Part shown: piece by piece, positions 33,991-45,215 of the stretch
Numbering within the stretch: position 1 is the stretch's first letter
Layout of the letters: each line of letters begins with the position of its first letter
Origin: Microvelia longipes
Taxonomy: Eukaryota; Arthropoda; Insecta; Hemiptera; Veliidae
DNA length: 64,000 bases
NCBI GenBank assembly: GCA_018340805.1
Contig: JACMZG010001863.1
Span: 58,752,965-58,816,964 of the forward strand
Direction of reading: 5' to 3'
The notes under the pieces: model-generated
Databases searched by the model: none
Told to the model about the DNA's origin: nothing
What the model saw: only the letters and a program-made list of their open reading frames with translations
Program-made: the position numbers and the translations under genes

Positions 33991-34350
33991 ACTGGGTGGG
34001 CTGTTCTAGCCCATCCACACTAGCTGAGTTATGGGTGGGCTGTTCTAGCCCATCAACACTAGCTGAGTTATGGGTGGGCTGTTCTAGCCCATCCACACTA
34101 GCTGAGTTATGGGCTGTTCTAGCCCATCCACACTAGCTGAGTTATGGGTGGGCTGTTCTAGCCCATCCACACTAGCTGAGTTATAGCCCATCCACGCTAG
34201 CTGTTCTAGCCCATCCACACTAGCTGAGTTATGGGTGGGCTGTTCTAGCCCATCCACACTAGCTGAGTTATGGGTGGGCTGTTCTAGCCCATCCACACTA
34301 GCTGAGTTATGGGTGGGCTGTTCTAGCCCATCCACACTAGCTGAGTGTAT
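33991..34350. repeat. 39-bp minisatellite, about 9 copies
   Basis: Unit GGGTGGGCTGTTCTAGCCCA TCCACACTAGCTGAGTTAT, with two shortened units in the middle. Each unit contains the dyad GGGCTGTTCTAGCCC, so single strands can form serial hairpins. The period is divisible by 3, producing DGLEQPTHNSASV peptides on the reverse strand. Confidence 0.96.
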
Positions 34351-34435
34351 TAGCCTTTAGCATTTAAAACATAATTGTAAGATAGATTTTTCTTCAAATC
34401 TCATCATATTTTATTAAATTTTCTTATGTTATTAG

Positions 34436-34600
34436 TTTCATGTGTAAAATTGATTGCAAATGTAGCTAAATCTATTATAAAAATAATTAAAGAAAATACA
34501 GATAAAGAGAAACTTTTTATTCACAATTTATTGAAGACTGCAGTCCTTATCAACAGGCCATTAAAGCTCTTCATTGCAACAGAAACTTGTGTCTTATCAG
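34436..34600 (+). CDS. Candidate orphan internal exon, odorant-receptor-like (weak)
   Basis: A 55-codon open segment has an intron-like context: a pyrimidine-rich tract ending TTCTTATGTTATTAG just upstream and CAG|GTATTG at its 3' edge. Composition is protein-like (LIANVAKSIIKIIKENTDKE, then NLLKTAVLINRPLKLFIATE, TCVLS). In insect odorant receptors a segment of the form 'LL....R.QRPLKLTAG.F..LSLETF' precedes the last transmembrane helix, and RPLKL...VLS is reminiscent of it. No neighbouring exon was found, and a (TA)n tract starts about 120 bp downstream. It could be a pseudogene exon or chance. Confidence 0.25.
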
Positions 34601-34717
34601 GTATTGCTCAAGAAACGCAATGTATATTAACTACAAGGGGATATTGGGGTACTTTTTGCTTATATCTTGCATACATGCGTTTTCCATAGTATTATCCATA
34701 AGCTTGGTTTCCACCAT

Positions 34718-34753
34718 ATATATATATATATATATATAAATATATATATAATA

Positions 34754-34831
<78 letters not shown>

Positions 34832-34844
34832 ATATGTATATATG

Positions 34845-34911
<67 letters not shown>

Positions 34912-34924
34912 TATATTATATATA

Positions 34925-35008
<84 letters not shown>

Positions 35009-35041
35009 AATATATATGTATATTTTTTTTTTTTTTTTTTT
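34718..35041. repeat. Long (TA)n tract followed by poly-T
   Basis: About 300 bp of TA with TATG and TATTATA interruptions, then 18 T (35024-35041). ORFs through it on both strands are artefacts. Confidence 0.97.
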
Positions 35042-37015
35042 GAGACTTTTCTTTGCAATTAAATGGTTTAATGAGAGCATTTGTTTTTTTACTTTTCCTT
35101 ATTTATAACAAAGGTTTAAGGAAGAAGTATTGTTTTTGCATTTAAAATCCGTGTGGTTCCAATACTTCCTGAGTAGTTTTACCATGTTTGTGTCGGTATG
35201 TGCAGTGCATAACTATTATAATTATACATAGCTCCTAGTGTATTTATGCCATATAGTTCAAATTTGATGCCAAAATTAATCTCTAGGTCCCATTGTGATG
35301 TTAGTTGTTATTTTCCTATAATGTCATTTATGTTATTCTTGAGAGTTTAAAAAATGCGTCAGCGTAAAAAAATGTTTGAATCGTTTAGAAATGTATCACT
35401 GTTACCGTACCTTATGACATGGTTCTGGTTTCTATTTATTACCAACATTTAGTTCTATGACTTGTGCTTATAGGTTTATCACGTGACATGACATGACTCC
35501 TCTATCTTCAATTTGATAGAATTTCATTGAAGTTTAGAATCAGTGTGAATTTGCTTGTTGATATTCCACTCTGGAAACTCAAATTATTAAAATAGTTCTA
35601 CTTTTAAATATACACGAGTTAGTTTAAGATTATTGTGTAATAAGACGTGAAGGATTCTCATAGTAATGAAAATGAAGGATGTTCTCAAGTAGAAAAGCTT
35701 TCTCGCCGCAGCGCTGTTACAATATTCTCAACCATGTATCTTTTATTCATCAAAGAACTCTTTTACATCACTCAACTTCTTTTATTACTAGAAAGAAAGA
35801 AGAAAAGACAATAATTAACAAGGCTTTGGTCCATAGAGAGATCGTCCCAGGTATGGGGCGGCGGCAGTCTCAGCGGCAGGTAGCAGACAGACCTCGGGCT
35901 ACTGAATTTCAATATCCTACACTAGATTTTCCATTGTTAAGATTTCTCATTAGTTTTCAACAGAGTTTTCTTTTGTATGTAGGCTAAACAAAGGATAAGG
36001 TTCTTATATGAATAGATGATTATTTTTGAAATTATCTTTTTGGTATATTAGTTAAGATAATTATGTTGTGTTATTATACTTGAGATAAGTATATTCCTTT
36101 TGGGCAAGGCAGGCTCATAAAGATATATTTAAATAGTGATGGCAGTGCCTACATCTTACCATTGTCAGGAAGGCATGAGACAGTCCTGAAGAAGGTAATA
36201 TTACTAGTTGTAACTAACTAACTGGTACCTACTCGCATTACTCGCCTCCCTTATCCAGATGACGTATTACTACTCTACCTGCGTCGTAGATCTTACTACT
36301 TACTTTAAAAGCGACCTCCGCCAACCCAGTTTTCCCATCCTTACATTTGTATAAAAGAAAATAATATTTTTTTTTAACAATTTAGGAAATTTGTTGAAAA
36401 TTCTACAAATTTGATTGATCTGCATTAAGACTTCATTTATGATTTCCCCAAAAACTTATCTGTTCTTTCTCTCACAGGGATTGATTTGGGTACTAAGTTT
36501 AATTTAATTCAGTAATGCTGTTTGGCCTTCGATGTCTTTAAAAGAAAAGTGCGAAGCGACGTAAAAGCAAATTACCTTTAAAAAATTGTTTATTATAATG
36601 ATTTCCATGACATCGCGGAAACTAAGAGCGCTTGAATGGAATCATATGGTTTATATAGGGAGTGACAGTGTTGCACTAAGCACATCTGTACCACGGTCAA
36701 GGTTACTTCACTTGGCATTCCATACTACATGCACTGCCAAAATATTACTCATGCTCATTTCGTTCTACCAACTAAACAACGGAATAATGTTTACAAATTC
36801 ATGCAATCATTAACCTTGCATTGTGTTCCACATCTCTCATTTACTGTTTCTTATTTTATTTACCATCGATTTCCTACATTATTATTAACTTTAATTCTTA
36901 TTCCTTTTATTTCTATTAACTATGCTCTATTTACTACTTACTTCTAATTCAGTTAACTACATTTAGTCTAATTTAAAAAAATAGGCTCTTCAGTTCAAAC
37001 AGTAAAGGGGTGGTA
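35042..37015. other. 2-kb spacer, no gene recognised
   Basis: The ORFs at 35679-35987 (102 codons) and 36586-36947 have mixed composition but no domain, splice context or repeat homology that I can name. 35850-35905 is a small G+C-rich island inside the first of these. Confidence 0.35.
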
Positions 37016-37148
<133 letters not shown>

Positions 37149-37389
37149 ACCTAAGCAATAGGTAATGTATTTCCTATTCTTTGTAGTACACATTGTTTGA
37201 TTTATTTTTACTATTTTACTTTTTTTGTCAATACTTCCTTTTTAAACTCTATTTACCTCTTATATTTATTTGGTTAACTACTCATTTTATACAATATTAA
37301 CCACTCTAGTCTTCTCCAAACGGATTAAAAATTGTCTTATAAGATTAGAATGATTTAGCGCATTAATAGACAAAACAGACAAAAACAAC

Positions 37390-37976
37390 TTTTTTTGAGG
37401 TAGTACGTAATTGAGCACTTTATTGGACCGTTTTTAGGATGAGAAGCCAATCATTATTGTTATAGGAGGTTATTTAGTTCTTTTCACCTCCGAGGACAAT
37501 AATGAATGTAAAAAAACTCCTAGGACGTAAAAGTAATTCATATATTGCTGCCATTACTGTAATGTAGCGTGTTCAAAAAACAATCTGTGTTAAACCTTCA
37601 AGAGTTTTCTTTAAAAACGTTCATTTTGTTTCTGATTTGTTCGTAGACTAATTTTTTCGTTTTTAAAAGGTGTTCTAATTAACAATTTTTGTGTGTTTAT
37701 TTGTAAAGCTTTTACATTTTTGAGTAAAAGTGTGAAGCTATGGATGAATTTAATGACGACGATAATATGGAGTTAATTGGACGTTTTTTTTTTTTTTCAA
37801 TTAAGTATATAGCGCAGTTTATTTAATGAGTGCTACCTCAAAAAAATAGTGTATGCCATCCGGCTGAGAATGTCTTTATGTCTTGGCAATTTTTCCCGAC
37901 TCGCTTCGCTCGTCGGTAAATCTAATTGCCGTGACATAACGATACACTTCTCAGCCTTATGGCATAAATAACTATT
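37390..37976 (+). mobile_element. Hairpin composite family 2, copy B
   Basis: Same architecture as 32083-32670, including TTTTTTGAGGTAGTACGTAA at the left, CTCCTAGGACGTAAAAGTAA, the ATG at 37740 (MDEFNDDDNMELIGR then poly-T), the GTGCTACCTCAAAAAAATAG junction, the palindrome with TCGCTTCGCTCG loop, and the end GGCATAAATAACTATT. Few differences separate the copies, so spread was fairly recent. Confidence 0.88.
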
Positions 37977-38589
37977 ATTTTTAACATGGCATTTATTTAT
38001 CTTTAAATTTGGTTATTTATATAACTTATCATTTGCATAATAGTATACGAATTGTAACAGAGTGACAGAATGCAGTATTCTTTTTGATTGAAGAAGGAAT
38101 GCACTGTATGGTTTGTATTTATTTCTTGTGATGGAACAATACAGGGTTATTAATTCATTGTAGTTTATTTCTATTTGTTTAGTTTATTATGCATTGTTTA
38201 TCCGTGATTTATACTTTATTTATCATATCATTTGCTTAAATAAAAAGTATGTAATTTCCCCCATAATGTTCTTGCCAGGCATTGTTACGATGCTTTTAAA
38301 TGTCCCTAAGACATTTTTGCCAAGTTATTATATTTATACTGATAGAAAAATATGCTTTAAAAATTTTTTTCTTTAAAAATTCGTTAAAGTTAAGTGCAAA
38401 AATAATGTTTAGTAAAAATAAAAGTAAAAATAATTATAAAATATTAATGTTAAAAAATATTTAAAATTAATTAAATAATAAATAAATATTTTAAGTGTCC
38501 AAGTAAAAACAAAAAAAAAACAAATAAAAATATAATAATGATAGATAAAATTATAGAAAATTTTTTTTAATAAATTTTTAAGTTATAAA
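37977..38589. other. A+T-rich spacer
   Basis: 38380-38580 is almost only A and T. The 60-codon ORF at 38194 is unrecognised. Confidence 0.4.
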
Positions 38590-39245
38590 ATGGCAGCTGC
38601 ATCGGATTCGCTAAACACGTCTTTTCCTCTTCAAGAGGAATGGACGAAGGAATTTTCATTCCTGGTAGTTAATGAAAATTTTGCGTTTTTAACGTTTGAT
38701 ACTACTGATTTTCGCAAAACATGAATATATAGACACTTTGTGAAAACCACTTATGGTAGGAGTAATCACTGGGCACTGCAGGCTTAATAGGCATTTAGCC
38801 TTTATGAAGGTGACTGAGAGCCCAATATGTGCAATATGTGAAGACAATAAGGAAGATACAGGCTATCATTATTTGGCTACGTGTGAAGGGTTTGGAAGGC
38901 TCAGGTTTCAAATATTTGGAACTGGAACGCTTCTCGAAGAGGAAATGGAGTCTGTAAGATGGCAGGACATTCTTACTTTCATCCATTGTAGCAGGAGGTT
39001 TGACGAGGAGAAAGGTGGAAGTACAGTGATAGGTGGTTGACTTCGGGGTTGGTGAAAAGGACCCAATGGTGTGGTCTACTCACCAGGCTTGACCTCCCCA
39101 CTCTTACTACTACTACTACTTGTGAAAACCACTTATGAGGTCTTAAAATCACCCGAAACGGATGATTCCGGTGACATCCCGGTTTCGGATTTTTTCGCGA
39201 ACACAATACTTTTCCCTACATACCTTAGATATAAATGAGGAAAAG
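38590..39245 (-). repeat. Repeat X, reverse strand, split by a LINE
   Basis: The right part (39120-39235) read on the minus strand gives CCTCATTTATATCTAAGG, AAAGTATTGTGTTCGCG, GAAACCGGGATGTCACCGGA and GGTTTTCAC. The left part (38590-38737) continues the same copy and contains CATCGGATTCGCTAAACACG. A LINE sits between the two. Confidence 0.6.
38756..39119 (+). mobile_element. 5'-truncated LINE 3' end with (TAC)n tail, copy 2
   Basis: Flanked by perfect 18-bp target duplications (38738-38755 and 39120-39137; TTGTGAAAACCACTTATG). Encodes the ORF2 C-terminus VGVITGHCRLNRHLAFMKV, then CAICEDNKEDTGYHYLATCE, the zinc-knuckle CX2C...H...C typical of LINEs with the '(L)TGHC.LN.HL' segment. The apparent initiator Met of the open frame at 38753 comes from the target duplication, not the LINE. 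The 3' UTR has GTGGTCTACTCACCAGG and a TTACTACTACTACTAC tail. It belongs to the family of 7740-8176. Confidence 0.93.
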
Positions 39246-39897
39246 TTTAAAATGGGTTATTGCTGCCTGCCTTCAGAATTATTACCTCATGCAACTCAAT
39301 GCACATGCAATTAGTGCATTCATATGTTAAACTATTATGAATTGCAGTTATCGCCTACGAACATGTTATACATTAACTAGTGTTAGATGTAACACGTATG
39401 ACTGTTACGTATGTTTGTGCTGCTTGTAACATTCTCTCTAATTATCTAGATATTATAGCTAGTTGGTAAGTTTCTTGCCATGTCATGTTTTGTTGTACCA
39501 CATATTACATGGCTACTATTACATTATGAGCTATGATGCTTGCCAGTACTACCAATGAACTTACTGACGAGCACTTTTTGTTGAACTTTTTTTCCATGCT
39601 AGACATTTTGAGAAGTCCTGAAACCGTTCTGCAAAACTTTTGTTATTATGTTGATTAAACTTATTTGAATTAATTAATGAAGTCTTTAATCGTTTAATTA
39701 AAGACTTCATTATTTTTATTTATTTTTAATTTAAATTTGTTTAATTTAAAACCTATTTTTTAATTTTAAACAGTTTCAATAATTCATTTTTCACTTAATT
39801 TGTTAATGGCAGTAACAACAATATTGATTCTGTTTTGCCAAGGATGATAATAAACTAAAATTACCGTAAAAAGTTGCTATGCGTGTAAAATAACGTA
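39246..39897. other. Spacer with small palindrome
   Basis: 39677-39712 contains AATGAAGTCTTTAATCGTTT / AATTAAAGACTTCATT, a near-perfect dyad. No gene recognised. Confidence 0.4.
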
Positions 39898-40208
39898 CAA
39901 TGTTTCCAGGTGGCAAAGTGGATCCAGACCCCTTGCCAAGTGGTCTTCAAGTCCTTGGCAAAGTGGATCCAGACCTTGCCAATCAAGTCCTTGCAAAGTG
40001 GTGCCAACTTCAAGTCCTTGGCATCCAGACCTTGCCAAGTGTCTTCAAAAGTGGATCCAGACCCCTTGCCAAGTGGTCTTCAAGTCCTTGGCAAGGTGGA
40101 TCCAGATCCCTGGCCAAGTGGTCTTCAAGTCCTTGGCAAAGTGGATCCAGACCCCTTGCCAAGTGGTCTTCAAGTCCTTGGCAAAGTGGATCCAAACCCC
40201 TTACCTCG
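39898..40208. repeat. 45-bp minisatellite, about 6-7 copies
   Basis: Unit CAAGTCCTTGGCAAAGTGGA TCCAGACCCCTTGCCAAGTG GTCTT. The first units are truncated. TTGGCAA/TTGCCAA arms make each unit self-complementary. The period is divisible by 3, so overlapping repetitive ORFs appear on both strands. Confidence 0.95.
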
Positions 40209-40321
40209 GACGGAACAGGAACCAACCCCGCATTTTTATATTAGAATTTAAGGAAACCACTTAAAACTCTGATTGGGTTGGCCGGCCTTGAATTCCCTGA
40301 AAGTGTGCGCTTCCAAATAAC

Positions 40322-40800
40322 CTAGGGATAACCTATATTTAATATGAGGGATAAGCTCATATGAAGGTCCTCCCCCAGGGAAGGAAAGTGTATAGAAAGG
40401 TGACAGTGACTAGTTAACAGTCTATTTATTGTTCTGACATCCTCTCTGCTTAGACTGCGGAGACCATCAATCAGCTTGGGGTTGTGCCTCTTTAATATAA
40501 GTTTGCTTTGTGGCTGATCTTTGTCAAAGGACTTACGTAAAAACTTAAAGTAGACTTTACAAGAACCAACTTCCACATATATCTGATTTGTATGAAATCA
40601 TTTTGCATCGGAACTGGATGAGCCATGGAAGCGAGTTTAGAAAGCATTGTGTATTCATCCATATTGCCACACAGATACCGTCTTTTGTTTCGATTGCAGG
40701 GATAAATTGCTGTGCTGAAACTGGGATGTTTGATGAACAAATTAAATCATAATTGTCCTTACAACACTGCTTCCCTCTAAAGTCCGAAAAATCGTTCAAA
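40322..40800 (-). pseudogene. LINE ORF2 fragment, reverse strand
   Basis: Reverse-strand frames encode QSKLILKRHNPKLIDGLRSL then SREDVRTINRLLTSHCHLS, the region that precedes the zinc knuckle in LINEs related to the (TAC)n family (compare GVITGHCRLNRHL at 38756). Upstream, in another frame, NIPVSAQQFIPAIETKDGI may belong to the region before it. Frame changes and the missing zinc knuckle make it a dead fragment. The family assignment rests on the LS.EDVR....LT.HC pattern. Confidence 0.5.
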
Positions 40801-40808
40801 AGTCATCG

Positions 40809-40811
<3 letters not shown>

Positions 40812-40861
<50 letters not shown>

Positions 40862-40894
40862 ATATATATTATATATATAATATATATATATACA
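40812..40894. repeat. (TA)n microsatellite
   Basis: TA tract with TATTATATAATA interruptions. Confidence 0.95.
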
Positions 40895-41531
40895 AACAAT
40901 AAAGCTTTTTTCCCCTTCAAAAAATCACTATAAAGCGTATGGCGTCAATTATAAAATTAATCTGCTGAAGAAAATATTATATTAAAAGTTAAATAAAAGC
41001 ATGCAAAAAAGTAAACGCACAAGCGGGTCAAAGAAGTGTTTGTTGACCTCAAGTTCTTGAGACCTTTAAATGAACCACGTGACCCCTGATGCTGGAGCAT
41101 ATTTACTTAGAACTTCGCAGACATTTTAAGTTAATATTTAGCCAAGTATATTATAGTGTATTGAGACCGGTTTGTTGGAGACTCGTAGATCCAACTGACT
41201 CGCTCTTCGCTCGGATTAGTCTGTAAAGTTCTTTGGACTGACAAATATTTTTCTTGAAATAATATTTAAAAGCACCTTAGTTATGCAAAAAAAGCACATC
41301 ATTGGGACCGTGACTAATGTTATTTATAATCAATTAAGGTTTCAGTTAATTAGAAAACGACAATAATGGTAGGTCACATGAAAGTTGTGACCCGCCTTAA
41401 GCTTAAATAGTTACACACCTAGGCTTTAGGTAGTCAGATATTCTCAAGTCGAGCTAACCAAGCTCGAACGCTGTAGACTTAGGATTACTATTTTATTCTG
41501 AGATTGTGCGCAGGGAGGATAAGGTGATACT
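40895..41531. other. Spacer with GCTCTTCGCTC-type word
   Basis: CTGACTCGCTCTTCGCTCGG at about 41197-41216 is the kind of word found in hairpin-element loops. Nothing else recognised. Confidence 0.35.
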
Positions 41532-41545
41532 TTGTTCCCAACGTT

Positions 41546-42110
41546 AAGTCACCCGTGGTGTAGTGGTTACACAGAATCAATGGACTTTAAAACTTCCGAG
41601 TTTTTTAGTCATGCGTTCAATCCCAGCTCGGGCCTCTAGGATTTTTATGAGTTGGATAAAACTTCTGCTTACCACGTCCTTCAGAAGGGACGTAAAGCCG
41701 GTGGTCTCGAGCCTGTGCGTTGTCAGGTACTCGTTTGCCTTGTATAAAACTGGGTATAGGAAAAATTTAGGACCCTCATAGTAGATTCCTTATAATACTA
41801 TAGTGTGTCTGCCTTGTGGTTTAAAGTGTATGGTTTGGTGGAGGTTTGGTTCAACAGCGAGGGCACGTGTTGTTCCTAGTTTTCACTAGACTATATGAGT
41901 CAGTGAAAACATGTATGATTGCTTGAAAAAAGCATGAGAGTAACCATAGAAATTTACGGCTCTTCTGTTTAGATTAGATGAAAAATACCTACACTTGAAA
42001 TTAAAATGGAGTAGAAGACTATCTTAGGGAGCTGGCAAAAAGGGCCCAACAACGTGGCCTACTTGCCTGGTACTTACTAACACTCCCCCTCCCCTTATTA
42101 CACTTACTAC
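41546..42110 (+). mobile_element. tRNA-derived SINE (family S2), copy 1, LINE-like 3' tail
   Basis: Perfect 14-bp target duplications ttgttcccaacgtt flank it (41532-41545, 42111-42124). The head is tRNA-like: CCCGTGGTGTAGTGGTTA (A box) and GTTCAATCCC (B box) about 50 bp later. The long body contains GGGACGTAAAGCCGGTGGTC and GAGCCTGTGCGTTGTCAGGT. The 3' end GGCAAAAAGGGCCCAACAAC GTGGCCTACTTGCCTGG, followed by a degenerate TTACTAC tail, resembles the LINE tails at 8100-8176 and 39050-39119. The second copy is at 58457-58984. The ORF at 41563-41781 is SINE-derived. Confidence 0.88.
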
Positions 42111-42124
42111 TTGTTCCCAACGTT

Positions 42125-42919
42125 TAATAATAATACTAATTATTATTATTATTATTGCTATTAAAGTACATCGGCAATGGAAAATGGAGCAAGTTTTTGT
42201 GGTACCAATTATTTTATCAGCTACAGGAGTTATACCTAATACACTTCATGATAGTTTGCATAAATTAGATATAAACCCTTTCATATACAAAACTTTACAG
42301 AAAGCTGCCATCATCAATACATGCCACATCGTCCGCAAATTTCTAATCGACTGACCTAGTGACCTAAGACGGAAAATAAACTAACTAAAAGATATTTGAC
42401 TTGGCTTTGCCCGTCAATTTATCTATTTTTCAGCCAGTATTCTTTTACTGAGATAGAGAAAATCTAAAAACAAATAACAATAATAATACTTTAAACGTTG
42501 GGCAACTTTTTATTCTGAGGTCGAGCGTTAGATAATTATGGCGTTCTAAGGTCGAGCGAAACAAGTTAAAAAAATGTGAAGAAAACTACTGAGGTACCTC
42601 GTACCCGATCTTCTATAATTATTATTATCTTTAATTATTATTTTTTCCATATAAACTAAGATAGAATATATGTAAGAAAACAATTAAAATTGACAGATTT
42701 GTGATAAACTTGTTTTTCCTGCCAGTTGAGAGTTGAAATCACATTTGACATTTTCACTTCTCCAAGCACATTAATTAAGTCAGTTTAAGATTTTCAAAAA
42801 TAAAATAAAGTGCTGTCAAAATGGATTTAGAGTGCGTAAACAAAGTCCAGCTGGAGCTGTCAATTTAATGTCGAATTCCACTCAGGTCGTTCAATTAGTT
42901 GTTTTAGCAGGTATAGTTT
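42125..42919. other. Spacer with (ATT)n and a repeat X/5S-family tail relic
   Basis: (ATT)n occurs near 42125-42155. At 42520-42610, GAGGTCGAGCG, GGTCGAGCGAAACAAG and GAGGTACCTCGTACCCG resemble the family tail. No gene. Confidence 0.45.
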
Positions 42920-43440
42920 TTTTTACTTTTCCTCGCCTGATAACGTAGGTTTATTGGAAAAGTATTGTGTTCTTCTTAAGAATCCAAAATCGAGGTTTCA
43001 TTATTACTATCGGTTTCAGAAACGTTTAAGAAATGGTTTTCATCTTGCTGTTTTCTGTCTGTTTGTGTCACGCATAACTCACGTGGGTGCTATGAGTCCG
43101 CTGTAATATAACTTTACAGCAAGAATAATTATAAAAAAACGAGGTTTTCTGGCAGCAATAAGGCTGTTTCAACTTGTATATGTTTTAGATTATTGATTTT
43201 CCTTTTAGCGAATTTTCAAAGAATTAATGAGCATATGAGGTTGTGGTAATGGAGAGGGGTAGGAGTGGGGATAGAAGTGGAACTCATTGTATGCACGCTT
43301 GTACGAGAATTTTGTTCCTAGACGTTTCTATAGGACACGATAACTTTCGAACGCTTTCTAGGATTGATATAAAACTTGGTACAAAATCAACCTTGTTAAT
43401 GTCCCGAATCCTATTATTTATGAAATATGTGTGACATTAT
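42920..43440 (+). repeat. Repeat X copy
   Basis: ACTTTTCCTCGCCTGATAAC, GGAAAAGTATTGTGTTCTTC, AAATCGAGGTTTC, then GAAATGGTTTTCATC and TCTGTCTGTTTGTGTCACGC follow the repeat X order. Near 43375, AAAACTTGGTACAAAATC matches its later part. Confidence 0.6.
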
Positions 43441-44572
43441 TAACTCACAATAATAACCCACTAAACATTTCAAAAAATCAAAAATCTTAAAAAAAAGTTG
43501 AGGTCGAGATAAAATATTTTATACGTGTAGTACTATGTATGGTTAACTTAAATACCAAGTTACATTTAATATCAGCATTAGATCTGGTTTTATTGGTTGA
43601 CATATATAACATAATGTAATCAAATCACGCGTTTTTACAAATAAATTTAAAAATTCGCTTTTATCTTGGCAGGATTCGTCGATGCTGCGCAGAAGCCAAT
43701 AGGCCGGAGGCCTCGTGTTCCTTAAAGTCCTGTTACTAACAATATTTAACATAAATTTAGCTTGTTAATTTTCAAATATTCTTACTATAAAATGATGTGT
43801 TATTAGTGACAAGGTCCACACAAAGCATTTAGAATTCCTTTTTTGTTTCACTTAATTTCCGGACACGTCTCATTTTATCGTTAGAAACTTCATACGGCAG
43901 TATTATAGTGAGAATAGTTACAAATTTAATTTTGGCCCTAAATCTATTATTTATTCACATCTGCTTGGCGCTTGGTTACTTTAACGATCTTAAAAATAGA
44001 CTTCCTATCAGATGCTTTATTTTAGAAAATGTTTTAAAGTATTTTTATCTTTGACATTTCTAAAGTCTACCTAAAAAGTTTATATAGATTCGAGAAAGTT
44101 TGCAATTTTAATGAAATTCATCCAACCCACCAACTACAGATATGGTATGAAATAAAACTTTATTTTGACGGCCGCCAATGAAAAGTTTTTAGTTTTTCCG
44201 AAACCGGTATTTGTAACTCTACTAACACCCAAACCTACATTTGATTAACTTTTGTTCCCTGCCTGGTCTAATAACGTGGGCCGTAATATAGATTAATGCG
44301 AGGGTTTTATTATCTTCTTGTTTTCAGAGGTTAGGAAGTGAAACAATGAGCTGACATGTGATAAATAGTAATTAATTACTGGAGTCAATATATACATCAT
44401 ATTTATTTGACAACTAACTTTATTTTAATACTTAATTAACATGTCATAGATTTGATTGTTACGATAACACTGTATCTACTGATCTGTATTTAAATTAATA
44501 ATAACCATAGCTGACATTTGTCTCAGGTCGATGCGTATAATTAGCCAACTCAAAACCTTTTTACTTGGCATT
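43441..44572. other. Spacer, nothing recognised
   Basis: The reverse ORF at 43543-43752 lacks recognisable content. ATAGGCCGGAGGCCTCGTGT near 43699 is a short dyad. Confidence 0.4.
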
Positions 44573-44962
44573 CTCAGAGCGGCCCAGCTCTACTCCTACT
44601 TACATTCTCAGTACGGCCCAGCTCTACTTCTATTTACATTCTCAGTAAGGCCCAGCTCTACTCCTACTTACATTCTCAGTACGGCCCAGCTCTACTCATA
44701 CTTACATTCTCAGTACGGCCCAGCTCTACTCCTACTTACATTCTCAGTACGGCCCAGCTCTACTCTACTTACATTCTCAGTGCGGCCCAGCTCAGTGCGG
44801 CCAGCTCTACTCCTACTTACATTCTCAGTGCGGCCCAGCTCTATACTTACATTCTCAGTGCGGCCCAGCTCTACTCCTACTTACTCAGTGCAGCCCAGCT
44901 CTACTCCACTTACATTCTCAGTCCTACTTACATTCTCAGTGCAGCCCAGCTCTACTCTTATT
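44573..44962. repeat. 34-bp minisatellite, about 11 copies
   Basis: Unit GGCCCAGCTCTACTCCTACT TACATTCTCAGTAC, with later units reading GTGC instead of GTAC and several truncated. The ORF at 44531-44998 is its translation (SVRPSST-type), fused at the end to flanking sequence. Confidence 0.95.
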
Positions 44963-45064
44963 TTATTTTTTTCTGGAAAATATGTCTGTTTTATTTGAGA
45001 TAAAACTTAGAATTCGTATTATAATTGTGTTACGTCAAATGTGTTGAAATTTAATTATGTACAA

Positions 45065-45215
45065 TTTTACTTTTCCTCATTTATATCATAGGTATTTAAG
45101 AAAAGTGTTGTGTTTTCTCTAAAAGCAGAAACCGAGATTTCACCTAAATCTTCTGTTTCAGATATATTTAGAACCTCCTAAATGGTTTTTACTAAGTTGT
45201 CGTGTTAGTGGGCAG
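45065..45215 (+). repeat. Repeat X head
   Basis: ACTTTTCCTCATTTATATCA TAGGTATTTAAGAAAAG, GTGTTGTGTTTTCTC, GAAACCGAGATTTCACC and CCTCCTAAATGGTTTTTAC give the clearest example of the family's 5' signature. Confidence 0.7.

Noticed and set aside
35679..35987. 102-codon ORF as a host gene
   Set aside because: No domain, signal peptide, splice sites or repeat homology recognised. Mixed composition could be chance; left as unassigned.
39900..40264. Overlapping proline- or lysine-rich ORFs
   Set aside because: All translate the 45-bp minisatellite.
41546..41640. Functional tRNA gene
   Set aside because: A and B boxes are present, but the acceptor and anticodon stems do not pair properly. The sequence continues into a repeated body with a LINE-like tail and TSDs, so it is a SINE head.
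44531..44998. 155-codon ORF
   Set aside because: Translation of the 34-bp minisatellite with flanking sequence. Unit truncations shift the frame, as expected for non-coding DNA.
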